This document shows positions 7,125 to 16,401 of a stretch of DNA of 64,000 nt, one piece after another. The stretch spans positions 62,001-126,000 of the forward strand of contig NZ_STFZ01000005.1 in the NCBI RefSeq assembly GCF_005222845.1. The letters run 5' to 3'. How positions within the stretch are numbered: the stretch's first letter is position 1; each line of letters begins with the position of its first letter. The notes beneath the pieces are model-generated. The model had not been told where the DNA came from. It did not search any database and saw only the letters and a list, made by a program, of their open reading frames with translations. The translations under genes were made by a program, and so were the position numbers. Origin of the DNA: Rhizobium sp. FY34 (GTDB lineage Bacteria; Pseudomonadota; Alphaproteobacteria; Rhizobiales; Rhizobiaceae).

Positions 7125-9074
7125 ATGAGTGCAGGGGATATTCCTTCGAACGGCGTGACCCGCCGAACGGTGCTGGCCGGAATGGGCGCTGCCGCAACGC
7201 TAGCGCTTGCGCCGCGCGGGGCATCGGCCGCCGGCACCAAGGAAGCACCGCAGCTTGCGGCACTGGTGAAGGATGGCAAGCTGCCGCCGCTGGCTGAGCG
7301 CCTGCCGCCAAAGCCGCTGGTGGTCAAGCCGCTGGAAAAAATCGGCTCCTATGGCGGCTCGTTGCGCCGTGGCCTGCGCGGTTCATCCGACCATAATGGC
7401 ATTCTACGCATGGTCGGCAATCAGGGCCTGGTACGCTGGAACATGGAATTCACCGCGGTTATGCCCAATCTGGCAGAGCGCTGGGAGGTTAGCGCCGATG
7501 CCAAGCAGTTTACCTTCCATCTGATTCAGGGCGTGCGTTGGTCTGACGGCCAGCCCTTCACGGCCGACGACGTGGTGTTTGCCATCGAGGATGTGGTGAA
7601 GAACAAGGAGCTTTATAGCTCAACGCCAGCGCAATTGGCGGTGGCCGGCAAGCCGGTGGTGGTCGAAAAGATCGATGCCTATACAGTACGGTTCACTTTT
7701 GCGGGGCCGAACGCGCTTTATCTGGAAAACCTTGCAACGCCGCTTGGCCAGCATCCGACGTTGTTTGCAAAGCATTACTGCAGCAAGTTCCTGCCGAAAT
7801 ACAATGCCGGTCTCGATGCCGAAGTCAAAGCTGCCGGCGTTTCAAGCTGGACCGAACTTTTCCGCGCCAAGTGCGGCGATATCGAAATCCCGTCGCGCTG
7901 GGCCAATGTCGATAAGCCGACGCTTGACCCCTGGGTGGTCAAGGAAGCCTATTCGGGCGGCGCGACCCGCGTGGTGATGGCCCGCAACCCCTACTTCTGG
8001 CAGGTCGATACGGAAGGCAACCAGTTGCCTTACATCGACGAGATCAACTTCGGCATTTCCCAGGACGTGGAATCGCTGATGCTGAACGTCATTTCCGGCA
8101 AAATCGACATTCAGGAGCGCCATATCAGCGTGCTGGCCAACAAGCCGACGCTGTCGCAAAACATGCAGAAGGGTGATTATCGCCTGCTGACGCTCGTGCC
8201 CTCTGCCGCCCAGCAATGCCAGATCTACCTCAACATGACGCATAAAGATCCGGCTATGCGCAAGATGTTTGCCGACAAGACATTCCGACAGGCCCTGTCG
8301 CTTGGCATCAACCGGCAGGAAATCATCGATATCGTCTATTTCGGTCAGAGCGAACCCTATCAGACGGGACCACGCCCCGGTCACCCCTGGTTCCATGAGA
8401 AGCTTGGCAAGCAGATGACCGGCTACGAGCCGGACAAGGCCAATGCCATGCTCGACCAAGCGGGCTTTGATAAGAAGAACGCCAATGGCATCCGGTTGCG
8501 CCCGGACGGTCAGCCGATCTTCTTTGCCATCGATGTCATCCCGACGCTCTATCCAGACCTTGTCGACACGCTGGAACTGGTCAAATCGCAATGGGCGCAG
8601 ATCGGCATCGATATCAAGGTCAACACGATCGAGCGGGCGCTCTACTATACACGCGGCGATGACAATGCCCATGATGCGGCGGTCTGGCCGGGTCCGGGTG
8701 GGCTTGATCCGATGCTCGACCCGCGTGACTTCTTCGCCTTCCATCCGCAGGGTTCGCGCTACGCCATTCCGTGGACGCTCTGGTACACATCCAACGGCGC
8801 CAAGGGGGAGGAACCGCCGGAAAGCCAGAAGAAGCGCTTCAAGCTTTTCGATGAAGCCCGCTCGACGGCGGATCTCGACAAGCGCGGCGCCATCATGAAG
8901 CAGCTGTTCGACATCACGGCCGAAGAGTTCGAGACGATCGGCGTGTGCCTCGCCGTCGGCGGCTTCGGGGTGATCCGCAACAATCTGCGCAACGTGCCTG
9001 AAAAGCAGCCCGATAGCTGGTCTTGGCCCAATCCCGGCCCGGCCCTGCCGCAGCAATTCACCTTCAACACGTAA
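7125..9074 (+). CDS. Family-5 extracellular solute-binding protein (Opp/Dpp type) with Tat signal
   Basis: The 649-residue binding protein has a twin-arginine signal (VTRRTVLAG, then a hydrophobic alanine-rich stretch ending near ASAAG), so it is probably exported folded. The mature part has family-5 landmarks: ERWEVSADAKQFTFHL, VRWSDGQPFTADDVVF and RQALSLGINRQEI. The start at 7125 is fixed by GGAGGAGACGAG directly upstream; an earlier in-frame start at 7023 would bury the Tat signal. At 649 residues it is longer than peptide-binding DppA (about 535). Such long family-5 proteins in rhizobia often bind oligosaccharides or sugar acids rather than peptides. It heads an operon with its own permeases and a fused ATPase. 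Confidence 0.92.
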   Translation: MSAGDIPSNGVTRRTVLAGMGAAATLALAPRGASAAGTKEAPQLAALVKDGKLPPLAERLPPKPLVVKPLEKIGSYGGSLRRGLRGSSDHNGILRMVGNQGLVRWNMEFTAVMPNLAERWEVSADAKQFTFHLIQGVRWSDGQPFTADDVVFAIEDVVKNKELYSSTPAQLAVAGKPVVVEKIDAYTVRFTFAGPNALYLENLATPLGQHPTLFAKHYCSKFLPKYNAGLDAEVKAAGVSSWTELFRAKCGDIEIPSRWANVDKPTLDPWVVKEAYSGGATRVVMARNPYFWQVDTEGNQLPYIDEINFGISQDVESLMLNVISGKIDIQERHISVLANKPTLSQNMQKGDYRLLTLVPSAAQQCQIYLNMTHKDPAMRKMFADKTFRQALSLGINRQEIIDIVYFGQSEPYQTGPRPGHPWFHEKLGKQMTGYEPDKANAMLDQAGFDKKNANGIRLRPDGQPIFFAIDVIPTLYPDLVDTLELVKSQWAQIGIDIKVNTIERALYYTRGDDNAHDAAVWPGPGGLDPMLDPRDFFAFHPQGSRYAIPWTLWYTSNGAKGEEPPESQKKRFKLFDEARSTADLDKRGAIMKQLFDITAEEFETIGVCLAVGGFGVIRNNLRNVPEKQPDSWSWPNPGPALPQQFTFNT

Positions 9075-9093
9075 AACCACACTCAGCCGAGCC

Positions 9094-9183
9094 GGCGCCG
9101 CCTTCGCCCTTTGCAGGGCGGCGCCACATTCCACGCCAGATCCGGCAAGCCTGCCCGTGCTTCGGCACGGTAGCGCCTGCCGG
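9094..9183 (+). promoter_or_regulatory. Tandem GC-rich hairpins between binding-protein and permease genes
   Basis: Two stem-loops fill the 135-base spacer. The first is GGCGCCGCC (9094-9102) pairing with GGCGGCGCC (9117-9125). The second is CCGTGC-TTCG-GCACGG (9155-9170), a UUCG-capped helix nested inside an outer CCGGCA/TGCCGG stem (9142-9147 with 9178-9183). Neither is followed by a T run, so they look like 3'-end stabilisers or attenuators of the binding-protein message, a usual way to make more binding protein than permease. Confidence 0.55.
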
Positions 9184-9209
9184 CTCGATCCCTCCTGCGA
9201 GTGCATGCC

Positions 9210-10196
9210 ATGCTGAAATTCATTGCCAAACGCCTGCTCTGGATGATCCCGTCTCTGTTTGCCGTCAGCTTCCTGGCTTTCGTGCTGATCCAGCTGCCGC
9301 CCGGCGATTATGTGACGACCTATATTGCCACTCTTGCCGCCTCCAACGAGATCGTTGACCAGAACACGGCGGCGAGCCTTCGCGAACGCTTCGGCCTGGG
9401 TGACCCGCTGATGATCCAGTATTTCAAATGGATCTGGGGCATTCTCTCTCGCGGTGATTTCGGCATTTCATTTGAATGGCAGCAGCCGGTCTCCGGCCTC
9501 ATCTGGGAGCGCATGGCGCTGACCCTGGTGCTTGCCGTGGCAAGCCTGATTGCCACCTGGGCCATCGCGCTGCCGATCGGCGTCTATTCCGCCGTGCGCA
9601 AATATTCGATCGGCGACTATATGTTTACCGCCTTCAGCTTCTTCGGCCTCTCGGTGCCATCCTTCCTTCTGGCTCTGGTGCTGATGTATGTGGCCGCCGT
9701 CCAGTTCGGCCAGAATGTCGGCGGGCTGTTTTCGCCAGAATACGAGACGGCATCCTGGAGCATCGCCAAGATGTTCGATCTCATGACGCATCTCTGGCTT
9801 CCCGTCATCATTCTGGCGGTGTCCTCGACGGCAAGCCTCATCCGCGTCATGCGCGCCAACATGCTGGATGAACTGCCCAAACCCTATGTGACCACCGCCC
9901 GTGCCAAGGGCCTATCCGAATTCCGGCTGCTCATCAAATATCCGATGCGCATCGCGCTCAACCCGTTCATCTCGACGATTGCCTGGCTGCTGCCCAATCT
10001 GATTTCCGGGTCCGTGGTGGTTGCCATCGTGCTCAACCTGCCCACCGCCGCCCCTCTCCTGCTGCAGGCGCTGATGGCGCAGGACATGTATCTCGCCGGC
10101 GCCTTCGTGCTTCTCATCTGCGCGCTTACCCTCATCGGATCCCTGATCAGCGACATCCTGCTCGCGCTCGTCGATCCGCGTATCCGTCTCGAATAG
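9210..10196 (+). CDS. ABC transporter permease, OppB/DppB type
   Basis: The 328-residue inner-membrane permease begins KFIAKRLLWMIPSLFAVSFLAFVLIQLPPGD, the usual first span of DppB-type permeases. It carries the conserved cytoplasmic EAA-loop region (VTTARAKGLSEFRLLIKYPMR) before the last spans. The ATG at 9210 is chosen over an in-frame GTG at 9201. It pairs with the next gene to form the membrane channel for the binding protein at 7125. Confidence 0.93.
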   Translation: MLKFIAKRLLWMIPSLFAVSFLAFVLIQLPPGDYVTTYIATLAASNEIVDQNTAASLRERFGLGDPLMIQYFKWIWGILSRGDFGISFEWQQPVSGLIWERMALTLVLAVASLIATWAIALPIGVYSAVRKYSIGDYMFTAFSFFGLSVPSFLLALVLMYVAAVQFGQNVGGLFSPEYETASWSIAKMFDLMTHLWLPVIILAVSSTASLIRVMRANMLDELPKPYVTTARAKGLSEFRLLIKYPMRIALNPFISTIAWLLPNLISGSVVVAIVLNLPTAAPLLLQALMAQDMYLAGAFVLLICALTLIGSLISDILLALVDPRIRLE

Positions 10197-10205
10197 GAGG
10201 GCGTC

Positions 10206-11327
10206 ATGGTCGATATTTCCGCCGTCAACATCCAGCCGGATCGCGCCGCCGTTGCCTCGCAATGGCAGCTCATCTGGTGGGCCTTCAAGCGCCATCGCCT
10301 GGCCATGATCGCGCTTTTCGTTACCATTGCCATGTATATCGTGGCGCTGGTGCCGGGCTTCTTTGCCATCAACGATCCCGTGCTGCAAAATGCACGCACC
10401 ACCTTCCATCCGCCGCAGCGGGTGCATCTGATCGATACCACGAATGGTCTTTCGATCGGCCTTCATTACTATCCGCTGAAGCTGACGCGTGATCCGCAGA
10501 CGCTGGCGACGATCTATACCGAGGATACGAGCCGCAAGATCCCCATCCGCCTGTTTGGCCGCGGCTATGAATATTCGGTGCTGGGCCTGTTCGACACCAA
10601 TATCCACCTGATTGCCACCACGGACCCGAGCCGGCCGCTCTTCCTGTTCGGTGCCGACCGTCTTGGCCGCGATGTCTATAGCCGCGTTGTGCAAGGCGCG
10701 CAGATCTCGCTGTCCATCGGGCTTGTCGGCGTCTTCATTTCGCTTCTGCTTGGCGTCGTGCTGGGCGGCATATCCGGCTATTATGGTGGCCGTATCGATT
10801 TCGTCCTGCAACGCGTCATCGATTTCGTCCTGTCCCTGCCCACCATCCCGATCTGGCTGGCCATGGCTGCCGCCCTGCCGCAGGGCTGGCCCGCCACCGT
10901 GCAATATATGATGATCACCATCATCCTGTCGCTCACCGGCTGGGCGCAGCTTGCCCGTGTCGTGCGCGGTCGCTTCCTGTCGCTGCGCACGGAAGAATTC
11001 GTGGCCGCCGCCCGTCTCGACGGCGTCTCGGAAGGCCGCATCATCTTCCGGCATATGTTGCCAAGCTTTTCGAGCCATATCATCGCCTCGGTGACGTTGG
11101 CTGTGCCGGCAATGATCCTTGCGGAAACCTCGCTGTCCTTCCTCGGGCTCGGGCTGCAACCGCCGACGATCTCCTGGGGCGTGCTTTTGCGCGAGGCCCA
11201 GAACATCCGCTCGATTGCCACCGCTCCCTGGTTGTTCATGTCCGGTGCCGCCGTCGTCATTGCCGTCATGGCGCTCAACCTTCTTGGCGACGGCCTGCGC
11301 GATGCAGCCGATCCCTACAACAAGTGA
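10206..11327 (+). CDS. ABC transporter permease, OppC/DppC type
   Basis: The 373-residue permease has the OppC pattern: a cytoplasmic N-terminus, a first span (MIALFVTIAMYIVALVPGFF), a long periplasmic stretch (about residues 60-160) with the OppC signature LFGADRLGRDVYSRVV, then five spans and an EAA loop (VAAARLDGVSEGRIIFRHMLP). The periplasmic insertion is longer than in typical DppC (about 300 residues), matching the long binding protein. Nine bases separate it from the first permease and nine from the ATPase gene. Confidence 0.93.
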   Translation: MVDISAVNIQPDRAAVASQWQLIWWAFKRHRLAMIALFVTIAMYIVALVPGFFAINDPVLQNARTTFHPPQRVHLIDTTNGLSIGLHYYPLKLTRDPQTLATIYTEDTSRKIPIRLFGRGYEYSVLGLFDTNIHLIATTDPSRPLFLFGADRLGRDVYSRVVQGAQISLSIGLVGVFISLLLGVVLGGISGYYGGRIDFVLQRVIDFVLSLPTIPIWLAMAAALPQGWPATVQYMMITIILSLTGWAQLARVVRGRFLSLRTEEFVAAARLDGVSEGRIIFRHMLPSFSSHIIASVTLAVPAMILAETSLSFLGLGLQPPTISWGVLLREAQNIRSIATAPWLFMSGAAVVIAVMALNLLGDGLRDAADPYNK

Positions 11328-11336
11328 GGGCGGATC

Positions 11337-13076
11337 ATGTCTGACATCGTACCCATGACACCGCGCAAGCCGCTTCTGGACGTGCGCAACCTGGTGACGC
11401 AGTTTCCGCTGCGCACCGGCATCTTCAAGGCCGTCGACAACCTGTCTTTCACTATCGAGGCCGGCAAGACGCTCTGCGTGGTGGGCGAAAGCGGCTCCGG
11501 CAAGTCGGTCACCGCCCGCTCCATCCTGCAGATCATCGACAGCCCCGGCGAGATTGCCTCCGGCTCGATCATGCTCAACACAGCCGATGGCCTGTCGGTG
11601 GATCTGGCAAAGCTGCATCCGCGCTCCAAGGCGATCCGCAATATTCGCGGCCGCGATATCGCGATGATTTTCCAGGAGCCGATGTCGTCTTTGTCACCCG
11701 TCCACACGGTAGGCGACCAGATCACGGAAGTGCTGCGCCTGCACATGAAGATGACGAAAGCCGAAGCGCGGAATGAGGCCATCAGCCTTCTGCGCCAGGT
11801 GGAAATCCCCAATCCGGAACAGGCGATCGACCGCTACGCCTTCCAATATTCCGGCGGCATGCGCCAGCGCGCCATGATCGCCATGGCGCTGGCCTGCCGG
11901 CCAAAGCTGCTGATTGCCGACGAGCCGACCACGGCGCTTGACGTGACGACCCAGGCGGAAATCCTCGATCTCATCGCCCGGCTGCAGAAATCCTTCGGCA
12001 TGGCAGTGCTGTTCATCACCCATGACATGGGCGTGGTGGCGCAGATCGCCGATGACGTGCTGGTCATGCATCATGGCGTGGCCAAGGAATACGGCCCTGT
12101 CGAGCAGATCTTCCACGCGCCGCAGGATCCTTACACGAGGATGCTGATCGGCTCGGTCCTCAAGCTCGAACAGAAGGCGGAAATCCGGCTTGCCCGCCCG
12201 CCGCTCGATACCAGCGCCAAGCCGATCCTCGAAGTGCGCAATCTCTCCCAGCATTTCGGCACGCTGAAAGCGCTGGACGATGTGTCGATCTCGCTTTTGC
12301 CGGGTGAAACACTGGGCATCGTTGGCGAGAGCGGCTCCGGCAAGACGACCATGGGCCGCGCCATCATGCGGCTCTATGATCCGACCGCAGGCGAAATGCT
12401 CTATCGCAAGGCCGATGGCTCGGTCGTCGATCTCGCCAGGCTTGAAGGCGCTGCGCTGAAGGAGGCGCGGCGCGAGCTGCGCATGGTCTTTCAGGATCCG
12501 TTCGGCTCGCTCAACCCGCGCATGACTGTGGCGCAGGTCATCGGCGAACCGCTGCTGGTCAATGGTATTGCGCGGGGCAAGGAACTGGACGAGCGCGTCT
12601 GCCATCTGATGGAACAGGTGGGGCTCGACCCCAGAGGCCGCGAACGCTATCCGCATGCCTTTTCCGGCGGCCAGCGCCAGCGCATCGGCATAGCGCGTGC
12701 CATCACGCTGAAGCCGCGTATCATCGTCGCCGATGAGGCAACCTCGGCGCTTGACGTCTCGGTGCGCTTCCAGGTGCTCGATCTGTTGATGAAACTGCAG
12801 GACGAGTTGCAGCTCGCCTATATCTTCATCAGCCATGATATCGGCGTCATTCGCTACATGTGCGACCGTGTCGGCGTCATGTATCGCGGCAAACTTGTCG
12901 AGGTCGGCGAGGCCGAAAAGGTCTGCAACGCGCCGGACCACCCTTACACGCAGGCGCTTCTTTCCGCCATTCCGCGACCCGATCCGCGCGATCGCGATCG
13001 CTCGCGCCGCTTCCGCTACACCGAACCCGCCACCATCTCATCCAGCCCTATCAAGAATGGAAGTTCTGCCCGATGA
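11337..13076 (+). CDS. Fused double ATPase of an Opp/Dpp-type ABC importer (DppD-DppF in one chain)
   Basis: The 579-residue protein carries two nucleotide-binding domains. The first has Walker A GESGSGKS near residue 50, signature [15 protein letters not shown] and Walker [13 protein letters not shown]. The second has GESGSGKTT near residue 325, [15 protein letters not shown] and [12 protein letters not shown]. Each ends with an Opp-type C-terminal extension ([18 protein letters not shown]). Both sites look catalytically complete. It energises the two permeases upstream. Its stop overlaps the start of the next gene (ATGA at 13073-13076), tying the importer to the catabolic enzymes. Confidence 0.94.
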   Translation: MSDIVPMTPRKPLLDVRNLVTQFPLRTGIFKAVDNLSFTIEAGKTLCVVGESGSGKSVTARSILQIIDSPGEIASGSIMLNTADGLSVDLAKLHPRSKAIRNIRGRDIAMIFQEPMSSLSPVHTVGDQITEVLRLHMKMTKAEARNEAISLLRQVEIPNPEQAIDRYAFQYSGGMRQRAMIAMALACRPKLLIADEPTTALDVTTQAEILDLIARLQKSFGMAVLFITHDMGVVAQIADDVLVMHHGVAKEYGPVEQIFHAPQDPYTRMLIGSVLKLEQKAEIRLARPPLDTSAKPILEVRNLSQHFGTLKALDDVSISLLPGETLGIVGESGSGKTTMGRAIMRLYDPTAGEMLYRKADGSVVDLARLEGAALKEARRELRMVFQDPFGSLNPRMTVAQVIGEPLLVNGIARGKELDERVCHLMEQVGLDPRGRERYPHAFSGGQRQRIGIARAITLKPRIIVADEATSALDVSVRFQVLDLLMKLQDELQLAYIFISHDIGVIRYMCDRVGVMYRGKLVEVGEAEKVCNAPDHPYTQALLSAIPRPDPRDRDRSRRFRYTEPATISSSPIKNGSSAR

Positions 13077-14290
13077 AGATCACCGCAATCCGCACCTTCC
13101 TCATGCATGCCGGCCAGCCGGACCCGTCCAAATGGGCCTCGGACGGCCACGCATCGCATATCACCCAGCACAAGCTGGAAGGCACCCGCAACTGGCTGTT
13201 CCTGAAGATCGAGACAGACGAGGGCATTACCGGCATCGGCGAATGCTCCGGCTGGCCGCGTGTCATCGAAACGGCGATCAAGGATCTCGCCCCGATCCTG
13301 ATCGGCGAGGACCCGGCGCATATTGAAAAGCTCTGGCAGAAGATGGCGATTGCCATGATGGGCCATGGCATGCTCGGCACCGTCGGTGCCGGCGCCATGA
13401 CCGGCATCGACATGGCGCTCTGGGATATCAAGGGCAAGGCGCTCGGCGTGCCCGTCTGGATGCTGCTTGGCGGCAAGGTGCGCGACCGTATCCCGATCTA
13501 TTCGCATGCCAATACGGTGGAACGGGCGCTTGCCGTGAAGGCACGCGGCATCAAGGCCATCAAATGCGGCGGCGTTTCCAATCCGGTGAAGAAGGTGGCG
13601 ATGCTGCGCGAGGCGGTGGGCGATGACATGGATATCGCCATTGACCTGCACGGCCCGCCGTGGATGACGCCGGCCGATGCCTGCCGTCTGGTGCGGGCGC
13701 TGGAGCCTTATGAACTGATGTGGGTCGAAGATCCGATTGCGCCCGACAATCTCGACGGCTATCGGCGCATCCGCGATGCGGCTCATATCCCGCTGGCGTC
13801 CGGCGAGCGCACGGCCACCATTTTCGGCGAGCGCCAGCTGATCGAGCAGGACCTCATCGATATCATCCAGCCGGATACGGGACGCGCCGGCGGCATCACC
13901 CAGATGAAGAAGATCGCCGCCATGGCGGAAGCGCATCACATCCAGATGGCGCCGCATTCCGGCTCGCTGGGACCAGTCGCCGAATATGCAGCCCTGCATG
14001 TGCTCGCCTCCATTCCCAATGCGCTCATTCTGGAGCGCATCGATGACGACTGGGAGGGGCGCATGCACACGATCGTGCCGCATCCCGTGCAGGTGGATGG
14101 CTTCCTCACCGTGCCGGACGGTCCGGGCCTTGGCTGCGATATCGATGAGGATTTCGTTGCCGGCTTCCCCAGCGAGGGCAATCTCTCGGTGCCTGTGCAA
14201 GAGCATGCCAATTCCTACAATCCCGGCACCTATGGTGAGCGTCTCTACGTCCAGACGCGCCTGCAACGCCGCAGCTATTTCAGTGCATGA
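13073..14290 (+). CDS. Enolase-superfamily sugar acid dehydratase (mandelate racemase/galactonate dehydratase-like)
   Basis: The 405-residue protein starts at the ATG overlapping the ATPase stop; the frame is open further upstream but that part lies inside the ATPase gene. The N-terminal capping domain precedes a barrel with metal ligands in AIDLHG (Asp), WVEDPI (Glu) and ASGERT (Glu), then QPDTGRAGGITQMKKIA and the base histidine in MAPHSGSLGP. This is the arrangement of mandelate-racemase-subgroup acid-sugar dehydratases. It should dehydrate an aldonate or aldarate to a 2-keto-3-deoxy acid, or act as a cycloisomerase. The paralogue directly downstream has diverged strongly, so the two probably use different acids. 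Confidence 0.88.
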   Translation: MKITAIRTFLMHAGQPDPSKWASDGHASHITQHKLEGTRNWLFLKIETDEGITGIGECSGWPRVIETAIKDLAPILIGEDPAHIEKLWQKMAIAMMGHGMLGTVGAGAMTGIDMALWDIKGKALGVPVWMLLGGKVRDRIPIYSHANTVERALAVKARGIKAIKCGGVSNPVKKVAMLREAVGDDMDIAIDLHGPPWMTPADACRLVRALEPYELMWVEDPIAPDNLDGYRRIRDAAHIPLASGERTATIFGERQLIEQDLIDIIQPDTGRAGGITQMKKIAAMAEAHHIQMAPHSGSLGPVAEYAALHVLASIPNALILERIDDDWEGRMHTIVPHPVQVDGFLTVPDGPGLGCDIDEDFVAGFPSEGNLSVPVQEHANSYNPGTYGERLYVQTRLQRRSYFSA

Positions 14291-14302
14291 GGTAATAGTC
14301 CG

Positions 14303-15490
14303 ATGAAAATCGATCGCATGCGGGTGTTCGTCACCCGCGACAAGGACAGGCCGCGCATCATCGTGGCGCTTGATACGGATGATGGCCTGACCGGCTGGGG
14401 CGAATGCTACAATCACGGGCCGGATCTGGCGCTGCCACCGCTGCTCGATTACCTCTACGGCTTCATCGCCGGAGAGGACCCGTCACGGGTGGAGTATCTG
14501 GTCAACCTGTTGATCCAGCAAAGCCGTTTTCCGCCGGGCGCCATGGGCCTGTCTGCGATCTCGGCGCTCGATCATTGCCTCTGGGATCTCTCGGCAAAGG
14601 CGCTGGGCGTGCCGGTCTACAAGCTGCTCGGCGGTGCCGTGCGTGACCGGATCAAGGTCTATGCGGGGGTCTATACGGCCCCCGATGCACCTGCGGCGAA
14701 AGAAGAATTCGACCGGTTGAACGAGGCTTATGGCTTCACCGCCTTCAAGCTCAGCCCCTGGAGGATCGATCTGCATGCCAATCGCTGGGGTGAGGTGGTA
14801 AAAGCCTCTGCCGATTACTTCCGGTCCCTGCGCGAAACCGTGCGCAATGATTATGAAATCGCCTTTGATGCGCATGCCAAGATTTTCGAGCCGGCGGCGG
14901 CACGTCAACTGGGCAATGCGCTCGCCCCCTATGATCCGTTGTTCTTCGAAGAGCCGCTGCGACCGGAGAATATCGAGGCCTGGGGCGATCTGAAACAGGG
15001 GCTGAACTGCACGCTGGCCACTGGCGAATCCCTCTACAGCCGGTTTGAATTCCTGCGGCTGTTGCAGGTCAAAGGCGCCGATCTCATCCAGCCGGATATC
15101 TGCGTCGTCGGCGGCATTACCGAAATGCGCAAGATCGCAACCATTGCCGAAGCCTTTTTCGTGCCGATCGCCCCGCACAATCCGATGGGGCCGCTCGCCA
15201 CCGCCGTCAATGTGCATTTCGCCGCTGCCACGCAAAGCTTCCGCATCCTCGAATACCGGCTGCCAAAGGGCCAATGCTATGTCTATGGCGGCACCGAGAT
15301 CGAAAGTCGCGAGGACGAGACCCGCTATGTGGTCGATCCCTATTTGCCGAAGGATGGCTATCTCGAACTGCGGCCCGACCGTCCCGGCTGGGGTGTCGAG
15401 ATGGACGAAAAGGCGATGAGCGAGGATGGCTATATCCATTGGCAGCGCCGCGTGCCCAAGCGCCCGGACGGTTCCTATGCCTTCGCCTGA
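14303..15490 (+). CDS. Second enolase-superfamily sugar acid dehydratase/cycloisomerase
   Basis: The 395-residue protein is a diverged paralogue of its neighbour. Visible catalytic elements are AFKLSPWR (barrel lysine strand), FDAHAK (Asp), FFEEPLRPEN (Glu), TGESLYSR (Glu), QPDICVVGGITEMRKIA and the histidine of APHNPMGPLA. The GxxTP-free loop and PHNPxGP stretch recall galactonate dehydratase and galactarolactone cycloisomerase relatives, but substrate cannot be read directly. It begins 12 bases after the previous gene, and the epimerase start lies inside its 3' end, so all three are co-expressed. Confidence 0.88.
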   Translation: MKIDRMRVFVTRDKDRPRIIVALDTDDGLTGWGECYNHGPDLALPPLLDYLYGFIAGEDPSRVEYLVNLLIQQSRFPPGAMGLSAISALDHCLWDLSAKALGVPVYKLLGGAVRDRIKVYAGVYTAPDAPAAKEEFDRLNEAYGFTAFKLSPWRIDLHANRWGEVVKASADYFRSLRETVRNDYEIAFDAHAKIFEPAAARQLGNALAPYDPLFFEEPLRPENIEAWGDLKQGLNCTLATGESLYSRFEFLRLLQVKGADLIQPDICVVGGITEMRKIATIAEAFFVPIAPHNPMGPLATAVNVHFAAATQSFRILEYRLPKGQCYVYGGTEIESREDETRYVVDPYLPKDGYLELRPDRPGWGVEMDEKAMSEDGYIHWQRRVPKRPDGSYAFA

Positions 15491-16358
15491 TGACGGGCCC
15501 GACATCGAGATCCGCAGCGGTCAATTCACGGCAGCCTTCCGGCCATCGGCCGGCGGGCGCGTCAGCCGGCTTTGGCATGACACTCTGGGCGAGATCCTTG
15601 TGCCGATGACAGACGCGGTTTTCGACCCCTATCAATGGCCGAAAGCCGGCGCCTATCCGCTGTTTCCCTTTCACAACCGGCTCACCGGCGGCACAATACG
15701 CCATGGCGGGCAGAGCTACCAGCTTTGCCCGCATCCGGCCCTTCAACCCGATGTCATGCATGGACCGGCGCAACGCCGGGTCTGGCAGGTCGTGGACCAG
15801 TCCGCAGACGGGCTATCCATGGCGCTCGATTACGCGGCCGACGATGACTGGCCCTTTGCCTTTCGGGCCGAGCAGCATTTCCAAATCGAGCCGGACGGCC
15901 TGCGCATTGCGCTCAGCATTGCCAATTCCGGCGACAGGCTGATGCCAGCGGGCCTCGGCTGGCATCCCTATTTTGCCGCAAGCCTCAACCAGCCGGCAGG
16001 TACAGATGCGCAAGCGACCTTCCCGCTCGACGACCTGAATGTGCCGACAGGGGCGCCAGCCGTCGCGCGGCGGCCAGGCCCCTTGCCGCAGAAGACCGGC
16101 TACACCATTCATCTGACGGAATGGACACGGGCAGGTGTCATGACCGATGGAGGAGCGCAGGTGACCATCGCTGCCGATGCCGCACTTGCCCATCTCGCCG
16201 TGCATCGCATGGAGCATTACCTTTGCCTGGAACCGGTATCGCACCGCGCCGGCAGCCTGCACACATCAGCCATGAATCTAACGCCAGATGACATCGCAAT
16301 GCTGCAACCGGGCGAGATACTGACCGGCCATATCCATCTCAGCCTTTCACCCGGCTGA
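15477..16358 (+). CDS. Aldose 1-epimerase family protein
   Basis: The 293-residue beta-sandwich protein belongs to the galactose-mutarotase family. Landmarks are AGGRVSRLWHD near the N-terminus, YPLFPFHNRLTGGTIRHGG with the substrate-binding asparagine-arginine pair, HGPAQRRVWQV (catalytic-histidine region) and GLGWHPYFAA. The ATG at 15477 overlaps the end of the preceding gene by 14 bases; an ATG at 15426 is possible but deeper inside it. It interconverts anomers of an imported aldose before oxidation or phosphorylation. It is the last gene of the operon; its stop faces the LacI gene end-on, 43 bases away. Confidence 0.88.
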   Translation: MPSPDDGPDIEIRSGQFTAAFRPSAGGRVSRLWHDTLGEILVPMTDAVFDPYQWPKAGAYPLFPFHNRLTGGTIRHGGQSYQLCPHPALQPDVMHGPAQRRVWQVVDQSADGLSMALDYAADDDWPFAFRAEQHFQIEPDGLRIALSIANSGDRLMPAGLGWHPYFAASLNQPAGTDAQATFPLDDLNVPTGAPAVARRPGPLPQKTGYTIHLTEWTRAGVMTDGGAQVTIAADAALAHLAVHRMEHYLCLEPVSHRAGSLHTSAMNLTPDDIAMLQPGEILTGHIHLSLSPG

Positions 16359-16401
16359 TCTTACCGCAGAAAACCCGGACATTCAGGCGAGCCCCCCGCC
16401 C

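Noticed and set aside
9912..11618. A 568-codon minus-strand frame opposite the Opp-type permease and ATPase genes
   Set aside because: Same reasoning: it is antisense to three clear importer genes and shows only shadow composition.
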